From positions 14,724,023 to 14,788,022 of the forward strand of contig CM034609.1 in NCBI GenBank assembly GCA_020091685.1: DNA of 64,000 nt, read 5' to 3'. The stretch comes from Lutjanus erythropterus. Its lineage: Eukaryota > Chordata > Actinopteri > Lutjaniformes > Lutjanidae. Position numbers and translations under genes: made by a program. Numbering within the stretch: position 1 is the first letter of the stretch; the number at the start of each line of letters is the position of its first letter. The notes under the pieces were generated by a model, which saw only the letters and a list, made by a program, of their open reading frames with translations, was not told the origin of the DNA and made no database searches. Below are positions 1-12,062 of this stretch, in pieces.

Positions 1-426
1 GCCCCATTAGAGTTCAATTCAGAATATAAAATGTAATAAAAAAATAATCTCACAAGGATTTATACAAATGCACCTGACAATAGCGTCTGATCTTTGTGGA
101 CAAAAGCTACCAAACCAAACTAGCAGTCGCCCACTGTTCATCTGTCGTGGAGTCAATTTTTATTACTTTGCTCCATGATATGTGGCAAGCTGCCATTTTA
201 AGAATGACTGGGGACTCTCTAAAAGTCATTTATCTTTTACATATATGTCTCACTTTCAGGAGGTGGAATGGTAGCTGACACGTTAAAGAGTCATCTTGAC
301 AAAAAAACAGCAGCAACTCAGCCGTCTTACATAAAACCGCAACTCATACTTTAAGATGAGACATGCAGACATGAGTAGTTCCATCGTATGTAAGACAAGA
401 CAATGCCTTGCCTGTTTTCTCTCCTC

Positions 427-446
427 CTGTGTGTGTGTGTATGTGT
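427..446. repeat. Short (GT)n microsatellite
   Basis: About seven GT units interrupted by one A, inside otherwise unique sequence. Confidence 0.7.
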
Positions 447-2562
447 TTTCAAATCTTGCGGCATCATAAAACAGAGAAGCGCAGAACTGGGCGAACGGAT
501 GCGGCTGGAGTGGTGAGACCACTGTGGAAGGCCCCGGCACTGAAAACGTCCTCCCGAGAGCTTTTTTTGTGTGTAGCGGTTAGCCGCAGCAAGTTTTCTT
601 TCCCCGAGATGCAAGGTCTTGCTGCAAGCCACAACAATGAGCATCTTTGTCAAGCAACACTATTATCTTTGCACATTACTGTAAATGACAGGAGAGGGTA
701 CGCATCGAAGATCCCATTTAATGAGCTCCAGGTATGTGCTTGTCATAAAACAAGAAACTAATTTAAACATCTGCAGGGCTGAGCTCTGAGCTGCAGAAAG
801 TGGTTTTATAGGCTTTAGCTCTGAGGAAATGAGGCCTACAAAATCTGATCAGTTATCCTAAATGTCATCTCTAAAAACGCAGTTATCATAAATGTCAATC
901 TCAAAAAATGTAACATGATATGAAACAAATTCTTTGGAGACAAATGTAAATTTAAAACAGTTTATGTTAGGGTGCAATCACCCATTCATGAAATGTTTAC
1001 TTTGCTGCTTTTTTCCCATTTAGGAAAGTGAAACAGCTTGAAACAAAAGGTTACATGGATGTACAGTTGTCCAAATACCAGGGCACCAAGGCCATCAAAT
1101 AAAACAATTATTTTAAGTTCACGGAAATTATGTAATGACTTTAACTCAAGAGTCAATAATGGCTTTATTTTTATTCAGTTTTCTCCTAATTTGTTAACAT
1201 TAACTGCAAGGACAGGGAAATCAGTCACAGTTGGGGATGCAGAGGGGTCAGTATTTATAATGATGTCATACTACTGGTGCACAATATTCATTTTTACATT
1301 TTACAACAATTTGAGAATGTTTTACAAGAGTCAACAACACAGACCTAATGACTGGGAACTGCAACAAGAGGAGGAGAGAGATATGGAAGCCCATTCTACC
1401 AGTGTGATGAAAAAAAGGTCCTGTAAGTCATAACAATGAGTTAGTATCTCAAAGTAATGAGGAACTTTCTCTAACTATTGAGTCAGTGTCTCATAGTTTT
1501 TCATTGAGATACTGACTGATTTTGAGCAAGTCTTTTTTCCATTATAAAGACTTACAGAATCAGAATATTGGCGGTAATGGACTTCCACAGGAGAGACAGC
1601 GCATGGACAACAGCCCCATTGAAATGTTTCATAGGAGAATAAATGAGGAGATCTGTCGCTGTAAAACAGACACTGCAGTCTGCAGTGTAAACCACAGATT
1701 TTCTTACAGTTCATACCGGGCCGGAAATCTAATCCACCACCGCTTATGAGCGCAGCATTTTACTTCATGTTGCACAGTTGGAATCTCAACAAAAGACACA
1801 GGTGTCTAAAAAGCTTATTAACAGGAAAAAGGCAGATGAGATCAGTGAAATCAGCTGGGGCAGCGCAGGTGGGGTATCAATGCCACTGTGGCTACAGGGC
1901 AGATAATTTTTTGAAGGGCATTAGGCGGCAATGGCAATCGTGAAATTCCTGCCCTAGTGTAGCCTGATCTTTAGCTGCAACTGTGCAGCAATACCAGTTT
2001 TAAACAGAATGAATAAACAACAAAACAAATGAATAAAAAGACTCAAACTATTCGGTATAGCCCTGCTTTTAAATTAATGTTTTGGGTTTGTTTTCTGCAG
2101 TTTGTGTGTTTGCAGTGTCAGTCCAACTTTACATGGCACAAATTACTTAGAAGAGAATGCAGGAAGTCTTGGTGTACACATGAACATGATGCAATCATTT
2201 TCAATCATATACATGCTCTGGAATCTGACTGAATCATCTATAGTTGGTGTATGCACCCCGAAGAGATAAAAACACAGATAATCTTGTTAACTCAACAGGT
2301 CACAGGCAACCAGACAGGCAGAGGCACTTGACCCTCTCTGCCAGATTACAGCTCAACCTGAACTTGACCCCTCTGTCACCTGATTTAAGAGCCTGCATTT
2401 TAGACGGAGCTGGTTGGTTGAGGATTATCTGACCCCAGACTTGTAGAACTTGGCCCTCCTTACTTGGCAAGTGCTCACTCGTCCTGATGTCATGTGTCTA
2501 ATTGCTCTCGCTGCGTGGGATGTGAAGTCTGATATAAGGTACATTGTTGACTGTGTGCACGG

Positions 2563-2565
2563 GCT

Positions 2566-2598
<33 letters not shown>
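2563..2598. repeat. (GT)n microsatellite
   Basis: A nearly uninterrupted GT tract ending in GTATGTC. A CA tract of opposite sense lies 35 bp away (2630-2648), so the two could pair as a hairpin. Confidence 0.9.
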
Positions 2599-2629
2599 CA
2601 TCAGGAACCAAGCTAACACTTGCCTGCAG

Positions 2630-2648
2630 CAACACACACACACACACT
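2630..2648. repeat. (CA)n microsatellite
   Basis: A short CA tract just downstream of the GT tract at 2563-2598. Further CA-rich sequence follows at 2797-2840. Confidence 0.8.
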
Positions 2649-3847
2649 CATGTCTTCACCCGCCACAACCTATCATTACCGCTGTCACGTAGCCACCTCC
2701 GCAGCGGGCCTCACAAGCCCCGACAACCACCGGCACACACACCTGGAGGGCCAAACACTTAGTTCCCAGCTTTGTGCTTCGTAAACACAGCCTTTTAACA
2801 CACACAGAAACACACACACACATATATAAACACACACACCTATTCATATCCTGCAGCCTCAGCTTCTACTTTGCCCCTCCCATTCTCTGTAAAGTATGTC
2901 TCACTTTTCTATCTCCCCGACCGCAAATGCTTTAGTGCTATTTAATTTATTTCCTTTGTTATCATTTTCCTCACCAGCTGAGTGAAACAGCACACAAACT
3001 GCAGAGCCAGGTTGGCAGCCGCTTCCAGGCTGCTCCTGTGACTAGACAAACAACAGGCCGCAGTGTGTATTCCAGAGCAAACACAGTACAGAGAAACGGA
3101 TTCCCAGAAGATGAACGGTACAATTCAACAAAAGAAAAGGAACTTTCTAATTCAGTCTCAGGTAAAGCAGATTGTGATTAAACAAGTCTGACATTTAACT
3201 GCAATGTCTTCTTCTTGGATGTGTCTTCATCAATGTTTGCTAGGGCATCTTGAGAGTGTACACGGCTGAGAGAACACATAAGACCACTGAACAAACATGT
3301 AACACCTGAGCTCAGCCCGCCTGCCACACAGGCGTGACCTTTACAAAAGCTGTCACCGTGACAAATCAGGCACAAGAAAAACTTTTGAAGATCCCAGCCT
3401 GCTGGTTTAGGGCTGCTCAGGGCAAACACACACTTCAGTCAGAGTTAATCAAGGGAACAATGGAGGACCTCTGGAACGTGCTGCCCCTACAGAAGCCCTT
3501 TGAGAAAGACAAGAGTGACTGTGGTGTTTGACCTCCTTTGTCATGTTACAAGGTTGTCTTGGGCCTGTGCTTGCTCTGCACCATGTTCTATTCAGAGAGA
3601 GCTTAGTGTGTAGCAGGTTCCTCTGATAGGTGTGTGAAACCTGAAACTCAGAGGCAAACTGTGCTAACGGAGAATCCAGAAAAACAGCATGTCACACCTT
3701 AGAGGCCTAAATTCCCAGACACTAAAAGAAGATTATCTAGACCTTCAATGCTTACGAATGTATGAAATATGAAGTAGTTTGAATCATAATGTGCAGAGCA
3801 TGTAGAAGGTCATGGCTCTTTCTCCCATAGGCCCATGTCTATATAGC

Positions 3848-3875
3848 GTTTTTGTTGTTGTTGTTGTTGTTGTTT
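3848..3875. repeat. (TTG)n trinucleotide repeat
   Basis: About eight TTG units flanked by T runs. Confidence 0.85.
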
Positions 3876-4049
3876 TCTGAGTGCCAGCATTTTTTTTCCA
3901 GTTATTTGCTTTGTTTTCAGGCAACCAACTTTATATTAGATGGGGACTCATCACCCAACTAAGAACATGGAGGAAATTGCCTTTCTATTCTTTTTTGTTT
4001 GTTTTCTGATGTCTCAACTTTTGTCTCTGCAATCCACAGAAAAGTTTTC

Positions 4050-4190
4050 CAATGTGTCGAGTGTTCAGCTCTCAGTACTTTCATAGACTCACACTGAGTC
4101 TCTGTGGTTTGAAGTTAAGTCTCTCACCCATGTCACTCTTTGTACTTTCAGGTATCTGCTTTATGCTTTATTCTGCTTCATTTTGCTGTT
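4050..4190. repeat. Two-copy interspersed repeat, copy 1
   Basis: This shares ordered similarity with 57640-57770: a GTGTTC-GCTCTCAG block, then CTGAATCTCTGT-GTTTGAAGTT, then TTTGTACTTT. Divergence is substantial, so it is an old element. The class is unknown. Confidence 0.5.
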
Positions 4191-4550
4191 TTGTTTTCAG
4201 CTGGATAGGCATTGTGTTAAGTTACTGTTACAGAAACTGTTCCTTAAATTTGAAAATGCAATTAGAATTACTGCCCCACGGTCGTTTGCTGTCACCAAAC
4301 CAGTGAGAAACATGATGTTTTCATTTAAGAGATTATTTTTTACAGAAGAGTACAGAGGACTGATAGAGAGCTTTGTCACATGATGTAACAACAATCACTT
4401 GAAGCTCAATATCAGCAAAACCAATGGGTTTGTGGCAGACTTTAATGCTTCAAATATGGATGTTGCTACAAAGAAGCTACAAAGTCTAAAACATGGGTGC
4501 TTCACACATATTCAACCCAGCAGCACTGAAGATCTATACCAGATCTATAC

Positions 4551-5035
4551 CAGCAGTTCTCAAAGTTTTTAATGACTGAGTTCAATTTAGATAGCAAGCA
4601 TATGATCGAGGGCCACAAAGGAAAACCCATGAACTTGTCGAAGGGTTTGTGATTTACCTCATGATAACATCACATTCCTTTAGCACAGAATTCACTCATT
4701 TGGAGATAATCTGCTGAGGTCCAACAAAGTAAGAGTTGATCCATTTCTTCTGAAACCTCCTTTTCTCCACAACAGCAAAGTGTTTCCTATCTTACTTGCA
4801 CATGAAACTGATAACTTGTCCATCAAAATCAATGACTTAAGCAAACACCATTGCATAGTTTCCATGCAAGCAGTGGCTTTCTATAAGTTGTCATTCTCAA
4901 CTTGACAGATGGTACTGAAATTACCGAAATGGAATAATATAATGCATGCATTTCATATCACATTTGTGGGATGTAGAAAATGTTTCTGAGGGCCACCACT
5001 GGCTGGCAACCCACACTTGGAAAACCCCTGATCAA
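4551..5035. mobile_element. hAT-like non-autonomous element (CAG-TTCTCAAA ends)
   Basis: The left end reads CAGCAGTTCTCAAAGTTTTT. The right end, read on the other strand, is CAGGGGTTTTCCAAGTGTGG, an imperfect terminal inverted repeat of the 'CAGtGGTTCTCAAAC' type common to vertebrate hAT MITEs. An internal 'GAGGGCCACMA' motif occurs near both ends. No coding capacity is seen. The family is assigned from memory of similar termini. Confidence 0.45.
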
Positions 5036-5149
5036 TGCAATCACTTTCAAAGTGGGTACCAAAGATTAGTGTCACCAATTCACTATCCAAGCAAATGTGA
5101 AACATGGTCACAATCTCCCCTTCTGTTCCTGAATTAAAACATTTAAGAA

Positions 5150-5335
5150 TATCCAGGAAAGTGTTGTAAGGATATTATGATGTCACAGTGAAGTTGACTT
5201 TTGACCATCAAATTCTAATCAGTTCATCCTTGAGGCCAAGTGGATATTTGTGCCAAATGGAATTAAATCAGATTTGGTATTCACGAGAATGGGATAGACG
5301 GCCAGACAACCCAAAAACAATGTGCCTGCAATAGT
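5150..5335 (+). repeat. Fish interspersed repeat ('GTTCATCCTTGAG' family), truncated copy
   Basis: The order of motifs (TTTTGACCATCAAATTCTAA, CAGTTCATCCTTGAGGCCAA, GTGCCAAATGGAATTAAAT, ACGAGAATGGGATAGACGG) matches the longer copy at 63035-63620. The left part is missing. I recall this repeat as widespread in percomorph genomes; its class is unresolved. Confidence 0.6.
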
Positions 5336-5339
5336 GTGT

Positions 5340-6400
5340 GCATGTGTGTTTCCTATGTTCGTGGGCGTACTGTGTGTTATGAATGACCTCATCAAACCCT
5401 AGAATATACAGCAGAGGGGTCTGGGTAACATCAGGTTCAAGCTATGCCACAGAGCTCCGACGGTGTCTCCCTGCTTCATTTACATACAACAATATACAGG
5501 TCCACAGCCCACTCCCAAACACACATACACAAACCATTCACGGCATGTTAAACTCAATCTTACTCAGAGTGCGTCTGTGCACAAGTGTATGTGTGTGTTT
5601 GCTTGTAAGTGGGTTGAATAAAGGGCAAGGTTCCCAAAAAACATGTCATCTTCATTCAGTATGGTGAGCATTGTGTTTCAGAGGCATTTAGTGAGATGGT
5701 ACAATGGTTTTGCTGCTCAAATTCAATTAAGCACCGCTACCTTTCTTTTTTTATCTGTTATTTTTGTGGCTGCAACACACAAGGGCAGACTGGTGTGAAC
5801 GTATTCCTTCATTTCTCTGCTGTTTGAGGTACAATACATGATTGCTGTGAGAAATATGCAGAGCTGTCTCCCGTCAGAGAACTTGGGGAAAGATCCAGCC
5901 GCAGGATATGTGTGTGTGTGTGTGTGTGTGTTGTGTGTGTGTACAGGCAGAGGGCTCAGGCATGATCAAACAAAGCACATCCAGGTACAGTATGCCATCT
6001 GTACTCCCCCTCCACCCCTCAAAAATTTACTCTCCCCCGCCCTCTCCATCTCCACGCAGAGTCTTTGCAGTATATGGAGTGTCAGAATGAAAGAGGCCTT
6101 GTCTAAGAGGCTAATCCTTGGGCGATTAGTCAACGCGTCTCGATTAAAAGCTGGCAACGCTGCCACGCCTCCATCCCTCAATCCCCCCAGTGGAAATGGC
6201 AGCCCACAGGTGTCCATACAATATGTCTCATTAGAAAAAAATGGGTGTCGGGAGGTGGATCTGGGGTGACTTTCACATGAGACAGAACATGAGAGGAACA
6301 AGGCAGGAGCAAAGCCTGAACTATCCTACACAAAAAGGATTGATAGGGGCTGCAGGAATGCCAACACAGCAGCAGAATAATTGTTTTTTTTTTGTTTGTT
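5340..6400. other. Non-coding stretch with GT repeat
   Basis: No supported exon. The segment 6050-6215 is comparatively GC-rich and unique, and could be a conserved non-coding element, but nothing in the sequence proves this. A GT tract lies at 5904-5941. Confidence 0.4.
5904..5941. repeat. Interrupted (GT)n microsatellite
   Basis: A GT tract with one TT interruption. Confidence 0.85.
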
Positions 6401-6407
6401 TTTTTTT

Positions 6408-6652
6408 AAATCCCATTTCCAAAACAGTTGGGATGTTGTGCAAAAAGCAAATAAAAGCCGTATGCAATGATTTGCAACACCTAGAAAGCGTTCTGTATGC
6501 ACCTTTCAGTATTAATGGGGCCTTCACAGATGTGACAGTTAGCCATGCCATGGGCATGAACACACCCCCATACCATCACAGATGCTGGCTTTTGAAGTTA
6601 GCGCTGGTAACAATCTGGATGGTCCTTTTCCTCTTTAGCCCTCTTTACTATG
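6408..6652 (-). mobile_element. Tc1/mariner-derived element, internally deleted (copy 1)
   Basis: It begins with the family terminus CCATTTCCAAAACAGTTGGG and a subterminal 'AAGCAAATAAAAGCC...ATGATTTGCAA' block. It then jumps to minus-strand internal sequence (ACCTTTCAGTATTAATGGGG, CATGCCATGGGCATGAACAC). The same internal blocks occur at 14785-14969 and, in opposite orientation, at 47560-48165, where they sit next to a decayed transposase-like segment. The right terminus is not recognisable. No open transposase frame remains. Confidence 0.6.
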
Positions 6653-6654
6653 CC

Positions 6655-7980
6655 GAGGTTAAATGAGCTTTTTTTTCTTTCTTGAAATGCAAGAAGCTGA
6701 AAAGAGTGAAAGACTTAGAGAAAGAAAGAAGTGGCACATATACAGTATCCTTGACAGATTATCCCTTCATCAGTCGGTGTTTTCTGTAAACAGCCATTAT
6801 GAAGTGGAAGGATTGAGAGCAGAGACAGGTATTTCACCTAATCAGCCTTATACAGCCTCGCTTTCCAGCAACAATGAATACCTCATCTTAAGGGTATTCC
6901 CATGCCAGAACATGCCACCAATGACTTAATTATTCTGACTTTGATGAAACTGTACATAATCAGGTATATATAAACTTTATATGGCAGTGATCAGAGGGAG
7001 CAACAGTGCATATTAAAGGAGCAATGTATAAGCTATGACCACCTGTCCAGGTAACACCAGAGTAACTGCTAACCACAAATACTCTTTGCTTAAGTGTGTA
7101 TCTTGATATACACACACTTTTGTTATGATTATTTTTACCATCAGCTTCATATTTGTCACAAATACAGTTCAGTTGACGTAATTACCGTAATTACCACGTA
7201 ACTATCAGTGGTTTAATTCCACTGTTGTCATTGTGAGTTTAAACCATTTTTCTTAATCTGCTCCTAGTTAACCAGTGGCAGCTTGAGTATCAGGAAATGA
7301 CCTTTGGCCCTGGGGACAGACTACTGTACTTCCCCAATCACATCCATCGTGTGCCTAACCTTGAATGAAAGCTCTGAGGGGGCGGGCTGTGTCTTGGAGA
7401 CCGGACACAGAGAGGAATCACTTACCACTTTCCCCAAGAGACCCCAGTGGACTTATACAGAGGAGGGATTCAAATAACAATGGCAAGAGGGAGGGGCTGG
7501 ATGTTTCCTGAGATCACATGTTGTTCAGACGACCACAGCACTTGCCAACCAGCCAGCCAGCCAGCCAGGCCGGCTGTATGCGGAGGTCCACGGGGTGAGA
7601 ACACACATGGTTTGAGTTTGGCTCTGTGTAGGACCGGGAGGAAAGAAGGGGCCTGGTAACAGGAACCCTTCAATTCTCACTTCCTGCTTCTGCTGGAAAC
7701 GTGATCTGAGTGCCCGTCGTGCCCATCAACACAGAGCGCAGTGTTCACCCAGCAGCCGAGGGGATAGCATGTTCGTGCAGGGGGCACCCCATCACACCGA
7801 ATCAGCCTGTCAGCACCCTGAAACCCTGAAGGCTGGCGTTTCCCTAGTGAGCTGGGGGGGTGCAAGGACAATCCCATTCAAGCATGCTGCCAATCTGCCA
7901 CAGCGGCAGGTTAGGTGACATTTCTTTGTTTCTACTTGAAGCATTTTTCAAACAAAGAGGATTATATTAAATGTGTTTAA
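6655..7980. other. Non-coding stretch
   Basis: No supported exon. It contains a short CAGC tandem (7547-7568) and a possible fragment of a fish repeat beginning TTAAAGGAGCAATGTATAAG at 7013. The rest appears unique. Confidence 0.4.
7547..7568. repeat. (CAGC)n tetranucleotide repeat
   Basis: About five CAGC units in CCAGCCAGCCAGCCAGCCAG. Confidence 0.85.
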
Positions 7981-7983
7981 TTG

Positions 7984-8675
7984 TAGGGCTGGACCAATAC
8001 TGGACTTTTGGCACCCATGCTAATACAAACATTAGGGAGTAAAAAAGTTCTGAATGGATATACAGTATGAGTGGACATTCTATTCTATTCTGTTTTTAAT
8101 ATTCTTTTGTGAAACACCTAACTATGTTTTGAAAGGTGCTATAAAATGAATTAATACTTTTGTTAATTCAGACTCAAAATAATTTTGTTTTGTTTTTGTT
8201 TTGTTTTTTTATTTGCATTTTCTTTCATTTATAGTTTTTTATAATTGTTTTTAAAAGTTTTTTTGTTTGTTTGTTTTAGTGCCCTGGTATCATTTTAGAC
8301 AATAAAGTTCAATTACAAATGGTAAAATATCTTACCTCCATTACATTACATTCATTACATCTACCTTTGTGGGATCATTAATGTGTGTTTATCTGTAGAT
8401 TTTGTGTTCTGTATATTATATTCTGTATACAGTACATCGGCTGATATATCAGTATCATAATTTATTTTACCCCCTGATATCAGTATCAGCATTGGCCCCC
8501 AAAATCTAGTCTCTGTCGTCCCCTAATTATAAGTAATTATAAATAAAAAACAAAAATAAAATATAAAACTAAAAGATACATAAATAAAAACAATCTCCAT
8601 TATGTTGCCTGTGATAGGCTAATATCAGGTGATAATATCAGCCAACCTTTGCATCCGTCTGTCTCTACTGAATAG
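7984..8675. mobile_element. MITE-like repeat with TAGGGCTG-type ends
   Basis: The left end is TAGGGCTGGACCAATACTGG. Subterminal sequence rich in GATATCAG/CTGATAT follows, with CGGCTGATATATCAGTATC at 8438 and CTGATATCAGTATCAGC at 8476, then AATATCAGCCAACCTTTGCA near the right. The pattern matches fish non-autonomous DNA elements whose ends fold on 'GGCCGATATCGG'-like motifs. An AT-rich filler lies between. Boundaries are approximate. Confidence 0.4.
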
Positions 8676-8679
8676 AGTG

Positions 8680-11275
8680 TATCTGTCTATTTAATTGTTG
8701 GAGAAGAAGTATTATTTTGTCAGCAGCAGCACCAGAAACAAACAATATCTTAAGTGCCATTAGAGTAGCATTGACCTGGTCTTCAAATACATATAGTAGA
8801 GAGATATTTAGAGCTGATAATTAATGTAGAAACAGAAGATATACATGGGTGGCGCATGGGGAGAGGCCATAATTACAGGCTTGTGCAACCGTCTTAATTA
8901 CCTTTACTCCCTGAAAGCCAAATCAGTGTCACTTAAACTGCTCCTGGAGGAAAGAACTCCAGTTGACCTTGCCGTCCCTCCTTGACAGCGGAAGATGACT
9001 CAACTCAGAATACCACAGGTTACATTTGGACAAGTAAATACACCACACTAATAAAACCAGTTGAAAGGGCCCACATGTACGCACCAATCACCTAGGTCTG
9101 AACTAATAAATAAAACCTGAGACTAAGAAGATGGTTTCACAATACCAGGGTCACAATATTGCAGGAAATGAAGCAGCTCCTTGTTGCATGAGGCAAGGTG
9201 TGTGCTGTTGTGTGTCCATGTGTGCCGTGTGTGTGTGTGTGTGTGTGTTGCCAAGGCCCGAGCTTCATTGTTTATGCTCTGCTGTGTCTGGGTCAGCGGG
9301 GCTCTTGACTAAATTCTTGCCCCAGCATGCAGAAAGTTTTAAAAGTGTTGTTGCAGGAGGAGGAATGATTACATTATAAAAATACACCACACCATATGTC
9401 CTAGAGAGAGCCCAAACCACACGATGACATACAGTAGAATCCAGCGGGCCTTTAACCCTGCTGCTGCACCTCACCAGCTGACACAGCCTCACCGCGGCTT
9501 TGGGCGATCCACTCACCTGAAGTTATTTCCAGAGAAAGAGCAGAACGGAGTGACTTCCAAGACAGCAAATGCTTATTCAGCGAGTCTCCAGTGGATGGAA
9601 AAATGGGACCGAAAGACATCACAAGGGAGAGTGTGTGCTTAAGAAAGCCTTCAGTTAGCTAAATGTCTGGTTTTCAATCATCCTCTGTCGTGACCCCAGA
9701 TTTGGCAAGTGTGAAGTCCGACCAAACACATTAGCAGCTGATTTTAATGACGTCCACACTCCCTTCACGTCTCCTTCCTTTTCTTGAAGATGTGCCAGTC
9801 AGTGCAATTAGCCGGTGTAGTGTGTTTGGTTAGGGTGAAAGCATGCTCCTGGGTCTTGATGACACTATTCAGCTACAGAGCGAGGCACTGTGGGAAAGAC
9901 ACCGACAGAGAAGAGTAAATGCAAATGTAACTTTGGCAGGAAAGGTCATTAGTGCTACTTCACACATACATAAACACGGCACAAGCAACTTAGGCTACAA
10001 TTTTGTTTTAAAACACGTATGCTTTGCTATGTTTTCACCTAGTGTCAACACTAGCCCAACACTTTAGAATCCATAAAATGGAGATATTTGGAAAGGCTGC
10101 TGGCCGCATTTCAGTTTTAAAACTCCAGGGTTGCGATTTTATCTGGACAGGCAGAAACATTTGACTTTTAACTTTTGGAAAAAGATGAAGACACCCATGT
10201 GCACTTCCTGATTGGGTCTTATCAGTCACAATATATCACACTGAAAGCTTACAGATGCTGGTTTCTGCTTGATCGCTTCAGTTTTCAGGCTCTTTTATTT
10301 ACTTTTAGTTTTAATGTTTGTTTCAGATTTAAGTATTTGGAGCTGAGTTTGGAGTTTGTAGCTGGCCATCCTCAGTTACCCCATACTGGACTTTGCTGTC
10401 ACCCTCATTTCCCTGCCTCATCATTTTTGTTCCACTGTCCCAGTATGGTTTTCTGTTTCCACCGGCATACACATGCCCAGTGTATGTGAATGGTCATGTG
10501 TTTGTATGAACAGAGATTTAGTTTTGAAACAGTGCCAAAAACGCCCGAGATCATTTTCATTTTAGCGCCGTTTTAAAATAAAAACATGGTATTATGGATG
10601 AAGCCTAGAGCTGGCTACACAGCTTTTGCATACAAAGTTGCCCCTTCTGCGTGAACCTTCCCACACAAGTTCAACCTGGTTGGGAGCCAGTCGGTTACCT
10701 CGATCAGAACCTCGCCCTCTTTCTTCCCGTCTCCATTTCACTCTCTCTGTGCTCTCCTTGTGTCTCATAACAAGACGGAGCATGCTCACTGTAAACCTCT
10801 TGGGGGGTGAAAGGGATTGGGAGATTAAATTTATTTTGAATTCCTTCCCCTTAATGTGGCAATTACCCCCCCTCTTCCCTCTGCCTCACCTCTTCTCTCC
10901 TCTCCCAGCAGCACAGCACGGAGCCTGTTCCAAAGCACATCTCGTTTATGTTTTGTACACAGAAAGCGTTTCGTTCACCTCCAGCCGAATCTCAAACTTC
11001 ACAGCAGAAATGGCCAGTCGCTCATTCAACTCAAGGTGGATTACATGTACTTTTAAAGCTGAAAAAATGCTGAATATGTGCTGAATATGATTTTTTTTAG
11101 TTTGAGAAGGATTAGAAAAGATATAACCAAAATCACATGTTCTGCAAGGGAAAGTAAACACTGACTTCAAGGTTCAAGGAAAGACAAAATGTCATTCTAA
11201 ATGTAATCTAATGGAAGCCTAATTTTGTTGCAAATTGATTTTCATTACTTCAGAGCGAAACAATTTATAATTACA
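8680..11275. other. Non-coding stretch
   Basis: No supported exon. A GT tract lies at 9227-9249. Sequence around 10515-10590 (AGTTTTGAAACAGTGCCAAA, TTTTAGCGCCGTTTTAAAAT) may be a degraded repeat end. The rest looks unique. Confidence 0.4.
9227..9249. repeat. (GT)n microsatellite
   Basis: About eleven GT units. Confidence 0.85.
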
Positions 11276-11278
11276 CAT

Positions 11279-11790
11279 ATACACTTTTTGAAATAAAGGT
11301 ACTAACTAGGCAGTTAGCTAACCCTTTCAGAGAGTTCAACCAAGTTGCCAAAATAATAAAGGGTTAAACTATCTGTGAAAGCTTCCACCAAAAACCCCCT
11401 ATGAGAGGTTCTATCCAGAATCTTTTCAAATTCTTAGCGTGCTTACCTAGGGGTTTATACCTTGAATCATCTGTGACAGGTTTCGCCAAAAACCCTCTGG
11501 GAGGTTCTACCGAAAACCCTTCTATGGTACACTGGTTCTATCTAGAAACTTTTGCACCTTTCAAGGCTGCTACCAGGAACTCACCCAGGCGGTTCTACTG
11601 GGAACCATTTTATATAAATAGCCCTGAAAAAACCCTTGATGAGTTCTTCGAGAATTTCAGCAATCCTTGAACTTTCTTCCAGAAACGGTTCTTTGAATTA
11701 AAAGGGTTTTTTTTGTACCATTCCTTTTATAAAGGATTCTTGACAAATGTTTTTTTCAAGGTTCCAGGTAGAACCACAGAGTACACTGGT
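11279..11790. mobile_element. GGTTCTA-rich non-autonomous element, copy 1
   Basis: The left end ATACACTTTTTGAAATAAAG resembles the termini of the copies at 19899 and 40906 (consensus near CACTCTTAGAAATAAAGG). The body is a degenerate array of GGTTCTA, GAACCTTT, AGAACCC and TTCTACC words about 20-30 bp apart. The right end AAGGTTCCAGGTAGAACC looks truncated. No coding potential. Confidence 0.6.
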
Positions 11791-11799
11791 ATTTATTTC

Positions 11800-12005
11800 T
11801 TTGACTTTAAGTAATTTACTGCCGATTGAAAACTCAGGGCTTCAACTAGTTAAACTGGTCTGGTGAAATGAAATTTTCCTCAATGAGCCAAAGGTAGATG
11901 GCTAAAAACTTTAAAACCATAATTCTATGGTTCTTAATCACACTGCTTTGCCGCGTCATAAGCCAGGTCATTTGTGTCTAATCTTAGTAAGCAGATCAGA
12001 AACTG

Positions 12006-12062
<57 letters not shown>

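Larger units (their letters stand above)
1..3840. other. Non-coding stretch without recognisable genes
   Basis: Only short open frames are present on both strands, with no convincing splice-flanked exon. Apart from GT/CA microsatellites (listed separately) the sequence looks unique. CA-rich stretches between 2630 and 2842 open spurious His/Thr or Cys/Val-rich frames. Confidence 0.5.
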
